DNA of 64,000 nt from Ipomoea triloba (Eukaryota; Streptophyta; Magnoliopsida; Solanales; Convolvulaceae): NCBI RefSeq assembly GCF_003576645.1, contig NC_044917.1, positions 1,430,414-1,494,413 on the forward strand. Direction: 5' to 3'. Below are positions 40,281 to 51,999 of this stretch, piece by piece (the first letter of the stretch is position 1; the number at the start of each line of letters is the position of its first letter). Position numbers and translations under genes: made by a program. Below the pieces are notes generated by a model, which did no database searches, was not told where the DNA came from, and worked only from the letters and a program-made list of their open reading frames with translations.

Positions 40281-40440
40281 GCTCCGAACGTAAAGGACGG
40301 GAAATTATGGTTTGGCCGCGTCACCCGAGGCCGTGGCCACCCTTGGCGTGTTGGGCGCTTAAGGCCAAAGACAAGGCCGGCCTTTAACACGTGGGGCACC
40401 CAAGGCCAAGATCGGCACCTGGCGCCTTAGCTTGAGCATC
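40281..40440. repeat. GC-rich GGCC-repeated block
   Basis: This region has repeated GGCC and CAAGGCC words (GAGGCCGTGGCCACC, CAAGGCCGGCC, CAAGGCCAAG) in otherwise AT-rich DNA. It is probably a repeat fragment or low-complexity sequence. No frame of interest is seen. Confidence 0.35.
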
Positions 40441-42148
40441 CACGGAGAAACATCAAGTCTTAAAATAATATCTTGCATAAAAGATCATTAATTACTCAAG
40501 TTAATTAATCTATCATTTTAAAAACATCATATTTGTAATTATGTATCAAATTAAATTAAAGGATAATGTTCAATTCTTTCAAAAAGACTGTCTCTAGAAA
40601 ATTTGAAAGGCTATGATGAGCGTTACGTTGGGTGATTAGGAATTGTGCATTATCCATTCACAAAAGTGCTTAATTATTGGAGATTGGAGAAGGATTTGTC
40701 GATACTAATTAGACAATGGTGATGCACATACAAGACGTACGACATTGACATTTAATGCATATATGGACGCATTATCATCATGCATCATCATCACAAACAC
40801 ACACACACACATATATAGTCTCAACTCTCCTTTTTGGTACTTGACATGTACTCATCGATGCAGGCCATGTCATATTATATTCGAAACTTATCAATTAAAG
40901 ATTCTTCTTGCAGCATACTTCCACACTTATAATGCCTCACATAACGTTCACATACTTCACATCACAATTGGTTAAAGGAAAAAAGGAAAAAGGGTTAAAT
41001 GCACTTAAATTATATTATAAAAAAAAAAAATAGTCATCAACTTGTAAACAATAAAAAATTTTGATTAGATATTTTAACTCAATTTGATTCAATTGAGTTG
41101 ATAGCTTAGCTTGTTAAATTGAATAAAGCGGCAGACGCTATGACTAGGTTTACTCGATCAAGAAAGCACCAAGGATTTGGAGATCTCTGACATGTCTTCG
41201 GTCCCCGTGTTGGTTATCATGTAGGATGAGAATTATGGCATCCCTCGTCCTAGGGAGGTTATTGTGACAAACTAGCTTAGTGTGTGCTTGAAAAGTATGA
41301 AATTGACTTCTGAAAAATGAGTCATTTTCTATAAAACAGCTTTATTTTCAGCGTTTGGTTGCATTTTGAAAACTGTATTTGTGTGTGTTTGGTTCTTTCT
41401 TTTTTTTCTTTTTAATAATTAGAATTGTATAATAATATATTTTGAGGGTCTAGTTGAAAATTTTTTCCCTAGATTAAATAATATTCTTAATTTTGAACAT
41501 TATTTGTTGGAATTTTCTTGTTGACCTTCTTTATTACGGAGTACTTCTTACTAATTTAGGTTGTGTTCTTTTCCTGTGTGTTTGTTTGCTTCTTTTCTTC
41601 TTCTTTTTTCTTTTTTTTTTTTTTTGTTTATATAATTCAGTTAATTGGACTTTATTGAAGTTGTATATGCTAAAGTTAATAGTTGAAAACTAATAAAATA
41701 ACTAATTAAAGTTAAAAGTATTTGATAAAATACTTTCGGTGTATGCTCATCAAATATAACAATTAAATTTAAATTTTAAATAAAATTTTGCTAAAATTAA
41801 ATGAAAAAATTACTTTGACTTTCAAGGAACACTTAACTACATGGAATGTGTTATCAACCATTAAGAGAGAGAGAGAGAGCGCTTATTTTAGCCTTTATTG
41901 GAAAACTACTTATTTTATATTCATAAATGAAATTGTCTAGGGGACCAAAAAAATGTATGGTGGAAATAAGTGTAAACATCTTTTCTCTTGGAATTTAGAA
42001 TAGAAATGAACTAGTCAACATGTGTGTGTATATATATAGGAATTAGTTTACGTGCGAAGACTGTCTTGGGTGATGAGATAAAATTTAAGTCGTTGATATA
42101 ATCTAAGGTGTGGTGCTCATGAAAAATTGTAGACTCACTTGATCAGTG

Positions 42149-42149
<1 letters not shown>

Positions 42150-42213
<64 letters not shown>

Positions 42214-42248
42214 TTTATTTATTTATTTATTTATTTGTTTATTTATTA
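42150..42248. repeat. (TA)n followed by (TTTA)n microsatellites
   Basis: About 29 TA units run directly into about eight TTTA-type units. Confidence 0.95.
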
Positions 42249-42939
42249 TGCGTTTATGTGTACAGGTACTGTTCCTGGCCTTTCTGTCAATTCTTGCGGG
42301 TGCACTTTCCCGTCGTCATTTCTTTTCGTTGCTTTTTGACTTGGATGTAACCACTTTAACAAGTGATACTGATGGATGTAATGTAAAGAGAGCAATATAG
42401 CATGCGTATGAGTTATGAGTATATATGTATATCCCATATTCACACTATAATTATTTCTTTAGTTAATTACTTCATATTAATCAACCTTGATTAATTAGCA
42501 CTCCGACAGTGACAAACCCATGTTTGCATACGTTGGCTGTTCATAATCCTAAGAATGACAATGGGATAATTGGATATGTGTTCCACGTACAGCTAGTCCA
42601 CATGTATGGTAGGTTGTGTTGTATTACTATATTATACTACTAGACATATATTTTATGTTTATTTTTATTTTGATAATTAGAAATAAATTATTAGGTAGAA
42701 TCCAACATGATCAAGCGACATATATATCATCTAAGTTAAACGAGAGACTCAAAAGGACCATATAAGTGATTAAGACTATAGTTCTAGTCTTCTAGACTAA
42801 ACTACCCATTCTAATACCTAACTTCCGAACAAATAGGTATGAAATTATACGACAACTCAAATTAGCTTAAAGTTATTATTAATTTCAAAATAAAACTCTA
42901 AAAATATATATGCATATCAATTAGTTCTCCGCTTTCACC

Positions 42940-43092
42940 CTTAGTGTGTTTTTTTGTTAAATTTATTGGGTCTTTTCTCAATCCGTTTAATGGTACGGGT
43001 ACGGGAGCTGGCCCAGGGAGAATCGTCACTTGTGTAAATCGAACCCGGATCTCTCATCACTTGCCACTTGAGCTACCCCATTGAGTTAAAAT
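42940..43092 (-). mobile_element. tRNA-derived SINE, second family
   Basis: On the minus strand GGGGTAGCTCAAGTGGC (plus 43063-43079) fits the pol III A box. It is followed by GGGTTCGATTT (plus 43036-43046) as B box and by GGGAGCTG-like words conserved in plant SINE bodies. No anticodon-arm pairing was found, so it is not a tRNA gene. The 3' end is not sharply defined. Confidence 0.6.
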
Positions 43093-43513
43093 TCACCCCT
43101 TCTCATTCCCTGAAATAATTCAATTAGGTAAAATCTCTCACTCCAAGCGTGTCCACATTCCAGCCAAGCAAGAAAATGAAAGGTTGACTCAATATCCTCT
43201 ATACTTTGATCCACTAGAAACCTTAACATATATAGTTTATATATATATATATATAGTATGACTTCCATGTCAAATTAAAAGTTACAAAAATAATCATTCT
43301 GGGTTTGAGATATATAAATGTGTGGATTTTCCTATACTGCCCTGCAACCCAAATAGGGTATGAGGCGGTAAAATAAATACAAAACTCATGCAACTCGAAA
43401 TGCATAATCATTCCATGGTATGTACTATGTAGTGTACAAGTAATGTTGAAATATAAATCGCATCAAGAAGTTGCGAATGGATCGGATCGGAACAAAGAAA
43501 CTTCTTCAGGTTA

Positions 43514-45843
43514 TTAGCTGGTGAGGCCCAAACGAACGGGGCAATCTAAAGCCTTAACCCAAGTATCCCCTTGTATGAAGGGCACAACCGTGTATCTCGT
43601 GGCCTCATCTATCTTAATTGCGCCCTGGTATCCGGGCCATTTGACCCGCTTCAATAGGGTCGAGCCCGGCCCGGTATTCTGGAACTCGGCGTAGTACAGC
43701 GTCTTCAGCGCAAAATCGCCGCTCCACGGCGTCCATCCCTCGGGATCGATCAAATCGCCGATCTCCGTTTCCATGACGATCGTTCTGGAAAATTCCTTCC
43801 ACGGCCGCCCTAAATAGCTCTTGAATTTCGCCTTAACGGGGACGAGGTGATCGTCGGCCAAAATTTGGCAGTTCTGTAGAACGATTCCGGTGGTTTGGCG
43901 CTTGTCCGTCCGTCCCTGCGCCGTCACGGTGTTCTGCTGCTTCGCCAGCGGCTTCCGCACCACCATCTCGCAGTTCTGGAAAATCGCCGCCGCGTTTCCG
44001 AATATGAAGTCGATGGTGCCGGTGATGTAGCATCCTCGGTAGAACTGCCGGTGAGTGTGGACGTAGAGCGTGTTTTGGTAGCCTTCCATACGGCAATTTA
44101 GAAACAGAGATTTATCTGATTCCACTCTCAGCGCCACCGCTTGGCGCTTCTCCGCCCCCGCCGTGTTCTGGAATCCGATGGATTGTGCCATGAACCCTTC
44201 TCCCAGAACAGCTGATCGATATAATTATGCAAAAAGAAAAAATAAAAATAAAAATTGTGTTTCAAAATACATGCTATCAATTTTTTTAAAAAAATTCCAT
44301 TTTTTATGACCGAAAGAAACTGAGCCCTATCAAATCCTGTCTTGTGACCCTATCCTGCAAAATCAGTCTAAGGTAGCCACAAGGGATAAAACAACCTAGG
44401 CTGTCCAGTCAAATTACAAGGTAACTTGTATGAGATCGTCTCAGTAATTTCAATAAGTGAGCCGGGTGACACATAAGATTTTGCCCTAATTAAATGAGTC
44501 TAAGTTGTGCATTCATATTGTAGTCCTAACGCCAAAAATCTTGTAGTCTAGTGGTACCCGATTACATCCCACATGAGAGGGGTGGGTTCGAGCCCTAAGA
44601 AAAAATATATAAGTAAATTCATTTGTGTTGCACATAGCTGTTTATAAGTCACTAACTTGATTAATTTGGTTGGCTTGTCATAAAGAATCCATTTTCTACG
44701 TACCAAAGGTTGCAGATTGGTATGTGGTAACTCCATCTACGAAGTTTTTCTTTCCAGTGATTATAGTCTTCTGAGATCCTTCACCACACATGGTTATATT
44801 TACCATCTTTTTCGTCATCAATACGGTTTCGTCATAAATTCCTTCTTTGATAAAAATTACGTACCTGCAATCATGCATCTCACGTTTCAGCTGCAGGTTT
44901 AGTGTATTAAATTAACAGAATATAGTTAATGCCATGCATGCATGCATGCACGCACGTACCGTCCTTTGTAGGTCGCCGGTAATGCCTTTAGTGCTGCATT
45001 AATGGTGCGAAATTTTCCGCTACCGTCTTTTGCGACGGTGACGTTGGGGTGCTCGGGAATATCGGCCTTTAGCATTCTGCGTTGCTCATCGTTCATCCAT
45101 TCAGGGGACCCGCCGGCTAAAAGGCGTCGCTTGGGGGATTCGAACGTGGAAATGACTGAAGCGAGCTGGGAAACAATGGCGAGAGAGTTGCTGCCGAGTT
45201 CCTTGACGGTTTTGAGCGTTTTCTCCATCGCCGTCTTTTCCTCGCCGTCCGGGAACCCGTCAACGCACGTGTCTTGGTACGTGATGACGGCGCTCAACCA
45301 GTTGTGGAGATCGTCGGCGTGCGAGGAGACCTTTCCGATATCGTCTCCTTTCATGCTCGCGATGGCGGCGTCGAGGTCGTCCTTGGCGTCCTGGAGGAGG
45401 TCGGCGCAGTCCTTAATCGCCGCCTTCTTCTGCAGCGTGTCTCCCTTGACGTCGCCGGATTTTTTCACGGCTTTGTCGATCTCGCTCTCCGTCGCCACCA
45501 TCGAAACCCTAAGAAGCTCCTTCGGCTTTTTCGCGGCGGAGGCGTCCTCCTCCACCGTCTTCGACAGCGTCCGCTCGCACGTCTCCTCGAAATCCGTCCC
45601 GTGGCACAGCGTTCGGACGGACTTCTCGGCGGATTTCGCCGCCGACGACTCGGTCTTCGATTTCGTCCCTGACTTTTTGTGGCCGTCGTCCTTTTTCATG
45701 ACCACGAAATACACCACCGCCGCACCGACGGCGATGAGGAGGATCAGAATGATTACAACCGCAATGGCGATTCTTCGCTGCAGCTTCTTCCTCCTCTCGG
45801 CCTTGCGCCGCTCGGAGATTAGGTCAAAGTCTTGGAAAGCCAT
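43514..45843 (-). CDS. PME: Membrane-anchored pectinesterase with PMEI-like pro-region; catalytic Asp replaced by Asn (cluster gene 2)
   Basis: Three exons (44960-45843, 44704-44864, 43514-44211) give 580 aa starting MAFQDFDLISERR. That N-terminus is typical of a pectinesterase clade with a cytosolic tail and a signal anchor; here the membrane segment is residues 25-48. The PMEI-like region has C80, C89, C146 and C193. A processing motif RRLL (239-242), the kind cut by site-1-type subtilases in the Golgi, precedes the PME domain (about 265-575). Q372 (QAVAL), Q394, D416 (IDFIFGNAA), R484 and W486 are present. The expected Asp after Q394 is N395 (GYQNTLY, codon AAC at 44072-44074). In carrot PME this Asp acts as the general acid. 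The change could lower or alter activity, or could be a variant tolerated in this subgroup. The frame is otherwise intact, with no sign of a pseudogene. Confidence 0.94.
44536..44640 (+). mobile_element. tRNA-derived SINE, copy 2, in the last intron of pectinesterase gene 2
   Basis: The head ATCTTGTAGTCTAGTGGTAC, the B box GTGGGTTCGAGCC (44582-44594) and the intervening CCCACATGAGAGG match the copy at 38718. It lies in intron 44212-44703, opposite in orientation to the host gene. Confidence 0.6.
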
Positions 45844-47278
45844 ATAAGGGGACGACGGCGATCGACGACGGCGGGCGGCAGATCAGATCAATCTGCCTTG
45901 GATCACAAACTAAGGCAACCCAAGGCAGATAAGAAGCGAGCGAAGGGGAAGGAAATGGGTTGGGAGGTGTGGCTTTTGTTGGAGGGTTGGGAGCCATGTC
46001 CATCCATATGTCTGGCTGATGGGTGGAGTGGGGCTGGAGAAATTGTAGGAGTGACTATTCAGAGGCAATGGATTTTTCAGATCCTAGTACCTTGGATCAC
46101 AATAAAAATGTTGTTTTCTTGTCATAAAATTAATCACAACATGTTAATGTTCCCCTCCTATTGGTAGCATTACATATAAAAAAAAAAACTAAAAAACAAA
46201 TTATTCTCATTCTAATTTTAAGCCTACACGATCCTGTCTCTAGAGCCCGCGGAGGTAAATCGTGAGTCGTATAATCAGCCCATTTGTCAGATTTTAATTT
46301 TCATTTGCGCACAAGAGATCAAATTTAAAATTTTCAATATCCTTGAGTTCTTATTCCATACATGCTTCCGGTAGGATTCAGACCTACACATTATTGTCTC
46401 CAGACTTTATTTATTAGGTGGCAGATTGTGAATAAACACATGATTGAACTCAAGTTGATAGGGAATATTATATTCTCCGGGTTTGACCTTCCTTTACTGT
46501 CATACCATCGTTTTGTAGCCAAATCGGTGTCAAACGATTCGGGTCAAAAGTCATAGTCAAAATCAATACTCTAAGCCAATATGAAAGACATTTGACAAGT
46601 AAAAGAAAGATTTTTTCCACTTCTACTCGAGCATCTCCTCTCTACAACATTTTTAACAATTCCTCTCAACACTCTCTAGAATATTGAATAAGAAAGGCCT
46701 CTTCAAGCCAATTTCTCTCTTTGTTTTCCTCTATTCATACATACGAATACACTTACCAAGAATTTGTTTCATCACAAGTAATTAATCACAATGTTGGAGT
46801 TATACGAACTCAAAGGTAAGTTCAACTGTTTTTCGTCTTACATCATATAATTTAAGCACATGAGTTTTACTATATGTATTTCCAAATTTTACTATTCCAC
46901 TTTTATTCCATGATGTGGCAAACAAGGATATTATATTATTATGTGAGTCTCAGAAAAATGCATTGACTTTTGGTAGACATGCTTACGTGGCATGGTGGTT
47001 GACCCCGAGAATACCTCTAGTGTAGCCCTTGTTGAACATTTATCTAACCCATTAATTTCTAGTATTATATTCCAAATTAAACGACTTTGTTAACAGTCCA
47101 ATTGCTTTTATTCATTATTCAACAAGTTCATTTCCTGAAATTGTAACCCAATTTAAGGTGGGCCTAATCGGACAAAATCACCAGTAATTGTATAAAATTA
47201 CTAATAAACCGTATTGGATTGAAGTTTTTATTTGGGCTCCTAGCCCATAACATTTCTCTTATTCTTTTTCTCGACAAA
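45844..47278. other. Upstream region of pectinesterase gene 2
   Basis: The first 60 bases are GC-rich (GACGACGGCG words) and probably form the leader. No convincing TATA box is seen close to the ATG. The rest is AT-rich with no gene. A GATTCAGACC block near 46376 is weakly B-box-like. Confidence 0.4.
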
Positions 47279-48258
47279 TTATGCTGTGGACCCAGGTGGG
47301 TCCACCTTGCAAGGTGGACCTGGATTCAAAACTACGTCGTTTTTTTTTCTTTTTTTTTTTTAAATTAGTAAATATATTGCTGAATATAGAGTTGTCCAAA
47401 AATGTGTGAATGTAGAGATTTTAAAGTGTGAATGTAGAGTATAGAAATCGTGAATGTAGATTTATGAGTGTGTGAATGTAGAGTTGCCCAGAAATGTGTG
47501 AATGTGGAGGTTTCAAATTGTAAATATGGAGTATCGAAATCGTGAATGTAGAGTTATGCATGTGTGAATCTGTAATAGAGTTAAGAAGTTCTAGCAACTT
47601 GTAGCCCTATAATGTGTGAATGTGGAGTTCTCAAGTTGTGAATGTGGAGTATAGGATCTGTGAATATAGAGTTTTGAATGTGTGAATGCATAACAGTGGT
47701 AATATAGTTGCACACTTGTGTGAGACCTCTCGCGGATCCTTATTTGTGAGACGGGTCGGGTCGGGTCAATGCACCATGCAAATGTCATACTTATATGCTC
47801 AAATATAACATTAATCAAAAATACAATTTTTGTTACTTATTAGAGAAAAAGTAATACATTTTTCATAATAAGTAATGTTAACAAGTGCCCCTTACTTATA
47901 AGGGCAAATATAATACTTTTGTGGAAAAATGTAATACTTTTAAATCGAAATGTAAAAGTATTGTATTTTCCCTTAAAAGTATTACATTTACCCTTATAAG
48001 TAACAAAAATTTTATTTTTGATTAGTATTACATTTGAGCATATAAGTAAGACATTTGTACATATAAGTGTTACATTTGCATATTGACCCGACCCGACCCG
48101 ACCGTCTCATGTTGAGATGGTCTCACACAAGTTTTTGCCTTTAAACATATAATCCTGTAATGTGTGAATGTGGAGTTTACAAATTGTGAATGTAGAGTAT
48201 AATATATGTGAATGTAAAGTATAGCGTATGTGAATGTAGACTCAGGTCCACGGCATAA
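47279..48258. mobile_element. TIR element with GTGAATGTAGAG sub-repeats, split by a nested foldback element
   Basis: The left end TTATGCTGTGGACCCAGGT is matched in inverted orientation by ACTCAGGTCCACGGCATAA at the right end. Inside lie many degenerate copies of TGTGAATGTAGAGT (47380-47690 and 48150-48240). There is no transposase, so it is a non-autonomous DNA element; terminal and subterminal repeats of this type suggest a Mutator-like MITE, but that is inference. I could not identify target-site duplications. Another element sits at 47714-48132. Confidence 0.65.
47714..48132. mobile_element. Nested inverted-repeat (foldback) element
   Basis: The halves are near-complementary: ACTTGTGTGAGACC at the left and GGTCTCACACAAGT at the right. 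Next come GGGTCGGGTCGGGTCAAT against ATTGACCCGACCCGACCC, then long AT-rich arms (CATATAAGT, AACAAAAATT). Total length is about 420 bp. It interrupts the larger element at 47279-48258. It is a MITE-like sequence with no coding capacity. Confidence 0.75.
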
Positions 48259-48722
48259 CAACCCTTTTTTCTCACTCCCAAACATTAAATTAATATGCGT
48301 CAAAATTGAAACTGCTGTCAGATTTCATTCGCCTACAAAATGTATCCGTCATGGCATAGCAACAAAAAACAACAGACAATCTTGACTATAAACCAGCCAA
48401 GAAAAGTTGAGCTCGATTGTTGTTTGGTAGCCCACCGCGTGAATCTATGAATATCTTTGTTGATGTTAATATACACGCTTAAAATTGACCAATTGTGCAT
48501 TTATTTGATAATATTAAGAAAAAAACAACTTTGTTGATGTTAATGTACACCGTTATAATTGACTAATCATGCATTTATTGAATAATATTTATTTATTAAA
48601 CAAAGATAGAGAGTCTTGGATATGTATTGATGTTAATTTTTTTTTTTAATACTAAAAAAAGCTTCTACTATAGCTCAATCACTACATGACCTCTCAAAGT
48701 CAAGAGAATCACCACATGCAAT

Positions 48723-49590
48723 CTAAGTATAGAAATAGAATAATGAATATATTTCACCAACAGGTTTGGAAGACTTAAATAGTTCAAGAGGTCTTGTACT
48801 AGTCATGGAATTATTATAGAATGGTAACTTGTGACTCTTGTTGCTTAAGCAAGACTTACAATATAAATCAGAAGTAGGCCGAAAGGGAATATTGGCACTT
48901 CTGAGTACCTGAGCAAGAGTTTTATTAGATGGGTGACCTAGAGTGTGATGCCAACTTGTAAGAGAGGACTTGGTAGCCGCATTTATTTGTGGTGGGAATG
49001 AAATGGGAGCACTATACACATCATGCACGTTCCTCCCTTGCAGAAGTAGCGCCCCCGTGGATCGATCCTTCACAACAAAATATTTATCAAAAAATTCAAC
49101 AGAGACATTATTAGACTTGCAAAGTTTAGAAACAGAGACTAGGTTTCTTTGTAATTGAGGAACACAGAGGACATTAGATAAGGCTAAACCACGGTCAGGA
49201 GTAGGAAGAATAGCTTGGCCAGTATGAGAAATTGACAAGGACTTACCATCACCCAAATGAATTTCGTCTGGACCACCGTATTCAGTAACAGAGTGAAGCA
49301 CCGAAGGGTCGGAAGTAGTATGATGGGATGCACCAGAATCAAACAACCAAGGTTGTTGATCATGAGCAGTAGTTGTCGTAGTAGTGTTTACTACCGGCCT
49401 GGTGCCAAACTTAGTTTCTAGGGAGACATTATTATCCCGCAAGAAACGTTGCAACTTGCGACACTCACGAGTCTCATGACCAATGAGATTACAGAACTTA
49501 CAGATCACATTCCGTCGTTGTTGATTGAAATTCCGTGAGTGCGAATACTGTGAAAAAGATTGACCATTGTTACCTCGATTCGATTTAGCA
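48723..49590 (-). pseudogene. Copia-type gag-protease fragment, copy 1 (ends at an N)
   Basis: This partial frame enters from the N at 49591. It carries a CX2CX4HX4C zinc knuckle (CKFCNLIGHETREC), an aspartic-protease core (WLFDSGASHH) and a GAG-pre-integrase region (HHTLGHPS, CKSC). It stops shortly after, with no integrase core, reverse transcriptase or RNase H. The terminal residues come from LTR-like sequence. It is identical to the matching part of copy 2 and probably the same locus assembled twice. Confidence 0.85.
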
Positions 49591-50379
49591 NTACTTTTAA
49601 ATCGAAATGTAAAAGTATTGTATTTTCCCTTAAAAGTATTACATTTACCCTTATAAGTAACAAAAATTTTATTTTTGATTAGTATTACATTTGAGCATAT
49701 AAGTAAGACATTTGTACATATAAGTGTTACATTTGCATATTGACCCGACCCGACCCGACCGTCTCATGTTGAGATGGTCTCACACAAGTTTTTGCCTTTA
49801 AACATATAATCCTGTAATGTGTGAATGTGGAGTTTACAAATTGTGAATGTAGAGTATAATATATGTGAATGTAAAGTATAGCGTATGTGAATGTAGACTC
49901 AGGTCCACGGCATAACAACCCTTTTTTCTCACTCCCAAACATTAAATTAATATGCGTCAAAATTGAAACTGCTGTCAGATTTCATTCGCCTACAAAATGT
50001 ATCCGTCATGGCATAGCAACAAAAAACAACAGACAATCTTGACTATAAACCAGCCAAGAAAAGTTGAGCTCGATTGTTGTTTGGTAGCCCACCGCGTGAA
50101 TCTATGAATATCTTTGTTGATGTTAATATACACGCTTAAAATTGACCAATTGTGCATTTATTTGATAATATTAAGAAAAAAACAACTTTGTTGATGTTAA
50201 TGTACACCGTTATAATTGACTAATCATGCATTTATTGAATAATATTTATTTATTAAACAAAGATAGAGAGTCTTGGATATGTATTGATGTTAATTTTTTT
50301 TTTTAATACTAAAAAAAGCTTCTACTATAGCTCAATCACTACATGACCTCTCAAAGTCAAGAGAATCACCACATGCAAT

Positions 50380-51924
50380 CTAAGTATAGAAATAGAATAA
50401 TGAATATATTTCACCAACAGGTTTGGAAGACTTAAATAGTTCAAGAGGTCTTGTACTAGTCATGGAATTATTATAGAATGGTAACTTGTGACTCTTGTTG
50501 CTTAAGCAAGACTTACAATATAAATCAGAAGTAGGCCGAAAGGGAATATTGGCACTTCTGAGTACCTGAGCAAGAGTTTTATTAGATGGGTGACCTAGAG
50601 TGTGATGCCAACTTGTAAGAGAGGACTTGGTAGCCGCATTTATTTGTGGTGGGAATGAAATGGGAGCACTATACACATCATGCACGTTCCTCCCTTGCAG
50701 AAGTAGCGCCCCCGTGGATCGATCCTTCACAACAAAATATTTATCAAAAAATTCAACAGAGACATTATTAGACTTGCAAAGTTTAGAAACAGAGACTAGG
50801 TTTCTTTGTAATTGAGGAACACAGAGGACATTAGATAAGGCTAAACCACGGTCAGGAGTAGGAAGAATAGCTTGGCCAGTATGAGAAATTGACAAGGACT
50901 TACCATCACCCAAATGAATTTCGTCTGGACCACCGTATTCAGTAACAGAGTGAAGCACCGAAGGGTCGGAAGTAGTATGATGGGATGCACCAGAATCAAA
51001 CAACCAAGGTTGTTGATCATGAGCAGTAGTTGTCGTAGTAGTGTTTACTACCGGCCTGGTGCCAAACTTAGTTTCTAGGGAGACATTATTATCCCGCAAG
51101 AAACGTTGCAACTTGCGACACTCACGAGTCTCATGACCAATGAGATTACAGAACTTACAGATCACATTCCGTCGTTGTTGATTGAAATTCCGTGAGTGCG
51201 AATACTGTGAAAAAGATTGACCATTGTTACNAGAGTTTGGAAATCCATGTTGTCTTTGCGTCACATTCACCGTAGCCACTACAGATTGTCTAGCAGCATC
51301 CTTCTTCCGTTGTTGTCTCTCAAATTCAACAAGCACGTCCTTTAGTTCTGAGAAGGTGATGGGCTCCGGACGCACACGCAGGGCAGGAACAATATGATCA
51401 TACTCATCATTTAATTGAGTGAGAATATGAACAACCAGGTCTTGCTCACTTATTGGATGTTGAGCAAGTGCAAGTGATTCTGCAATACTGAACATTTCAT
51501 CGATATACTCTTCAACCGGACAGCCACTCTGGGGATTGGAAGCCAATTTTGTTTTGAGGGACATAATACGAGACGGTGAGGAACTGGCAAAGGTGGATGT
51601 TAACCGGTCCCATGCGATTGTCGAGGACACTGCTGATGAGATCAATGGTTGAATTGTGTCTGAACAGCTCCCTAAAATAGCATTTAGGATGGTTTGGTCT
51701 TGTCTAAACCAGCTGGTGTAAGCAGCATTGATTTCTTTCTGAGCAACGTTAGAAAACTGTGCAGGAGCCTGGTTTGTGCCATCAATATACCCAAGCAAAC
51801 CCAAGCCAATGAGAGAAGCTTGCATTTGTCTCCTCCAAACTTGGAAGTTAGATGATGTTAATCTGATGGGGAAATTGGTAGGAGCATTGATTTGAATAAT
51901 ATGGGTGTCTGAGGAAGAAGCCAT
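50380..51924 (-). pseudogene. Copia-type gag-protease open frame, internally deleted, copy 2
   Basis: The frame starts at ATG 51922-51924 and runs about 514 codons, with one ambiguous codon caused by the N at 51231. Order: UBN2-type gag (FQVWRRQMQ near the start; a WDRLTSTFASSSPSRIMSLK stretch), zinc knuckle, DSGASHH protease and GAG-pre-integrase with HHTLGHPSNKTL. A complete Copia polyprotein is about 1,300-1,500 residues and continues with integrase and reverse transcriptase. Here the frame runs into a short LTR-like segment and stops, so everything after the pre-integrase region has been deleted. The gag-protease frame itself has no stop codons, which suggests either a young deletion or a non-autonomous element that keeps gag. 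Confidence 0.85.
50388..50440 (-). repeat. Short 3' LTR remnant joined to the Copia frame
   Basis: About 50 bp (TATAGAAATAGAATAATGAA ... GGTTTGGAAG) repeats the sequence at 52000-52053, just outside the primer-binding site. It marks where the deletion joined the coding region to the terminal repeat. The same segment is present at 48731-48783 in the duplicated block. Confidence 0.75.
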
Positions 51925-51985
51925 GATGACCAACACAGCAAGATGAAGGAAGAGGGGAAAAAAATATTAATTCTCGCTAGAGTAT

Positions 51986-51999
51986 GACTCTTGATACCA
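51986..51999 (-). other. Copia primer-binding site
   Basis: The minus strand reads TGGTATCAAGAGTC, close to the TGGTATCAGAGC site complementary to initiator Met-tRNA in Copia elements. It lies about 60 bp upstream of the gag ATG and immediately downstream of the LTR candidate. Confidence 0.75.

Larger units (their letters stand above)
38851..43513. other. Spacer between pectinesterase genes 1 and 2
   Basis: This is 4.7 kb without a supported gene. It holds several simple repeats and a SINE, listed separately, plus a short interstitial telomere-like run (TAGGGTTTAGGGTTTAGG) at 39231-39248. The open frames at 39933-40171 and 42146-42400 are products of the microsatellites. A block near 41330-41400 (GTTTGGTTGCATTTTGAAAA) has the look of a hAT-type MITE end, but I could not pair it. 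Confidence 0.5.
47935..51231. repeat. Exact direct duplication of 1,639 bp (47935-49573 and 49592-51230) bounded by single Ns
   Basis: The two blocks agree everywhere I compared them, at a constant offset of 1,657. The second copy starts right after an N at 49591 and ends right before an N at 51231. Between copies, 49574-49590 continues the gag reading frame of copy 1. The flank beyond 51231 continues the same frame. The simplest reading is that one copy is an assembly or gap-filling artefact. Confidence 0.9.

Noticed and set aside
42146..42400. Open frame beginning with an alternating Ile-Tyr stretch
   Set aside because: It is generated by the (TA)n and (TTTA)n microsatellites.
43036..43079. 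Possible tRNA gene on the minus strand
   Set aside because: A and B boxes are present, but there is no acceptor-stem or anticodon-arm pairing; a SINE explains it better. The same reasoning applies to 20690, 38718 and 44536.
45002..45847. Long plus-strand open frame of 281 codons opposite pectinesterase gene 2
   Set aside because: It is the antisense shadow of the GC-rich first exon of the pectinesterase, with no independent protein features.
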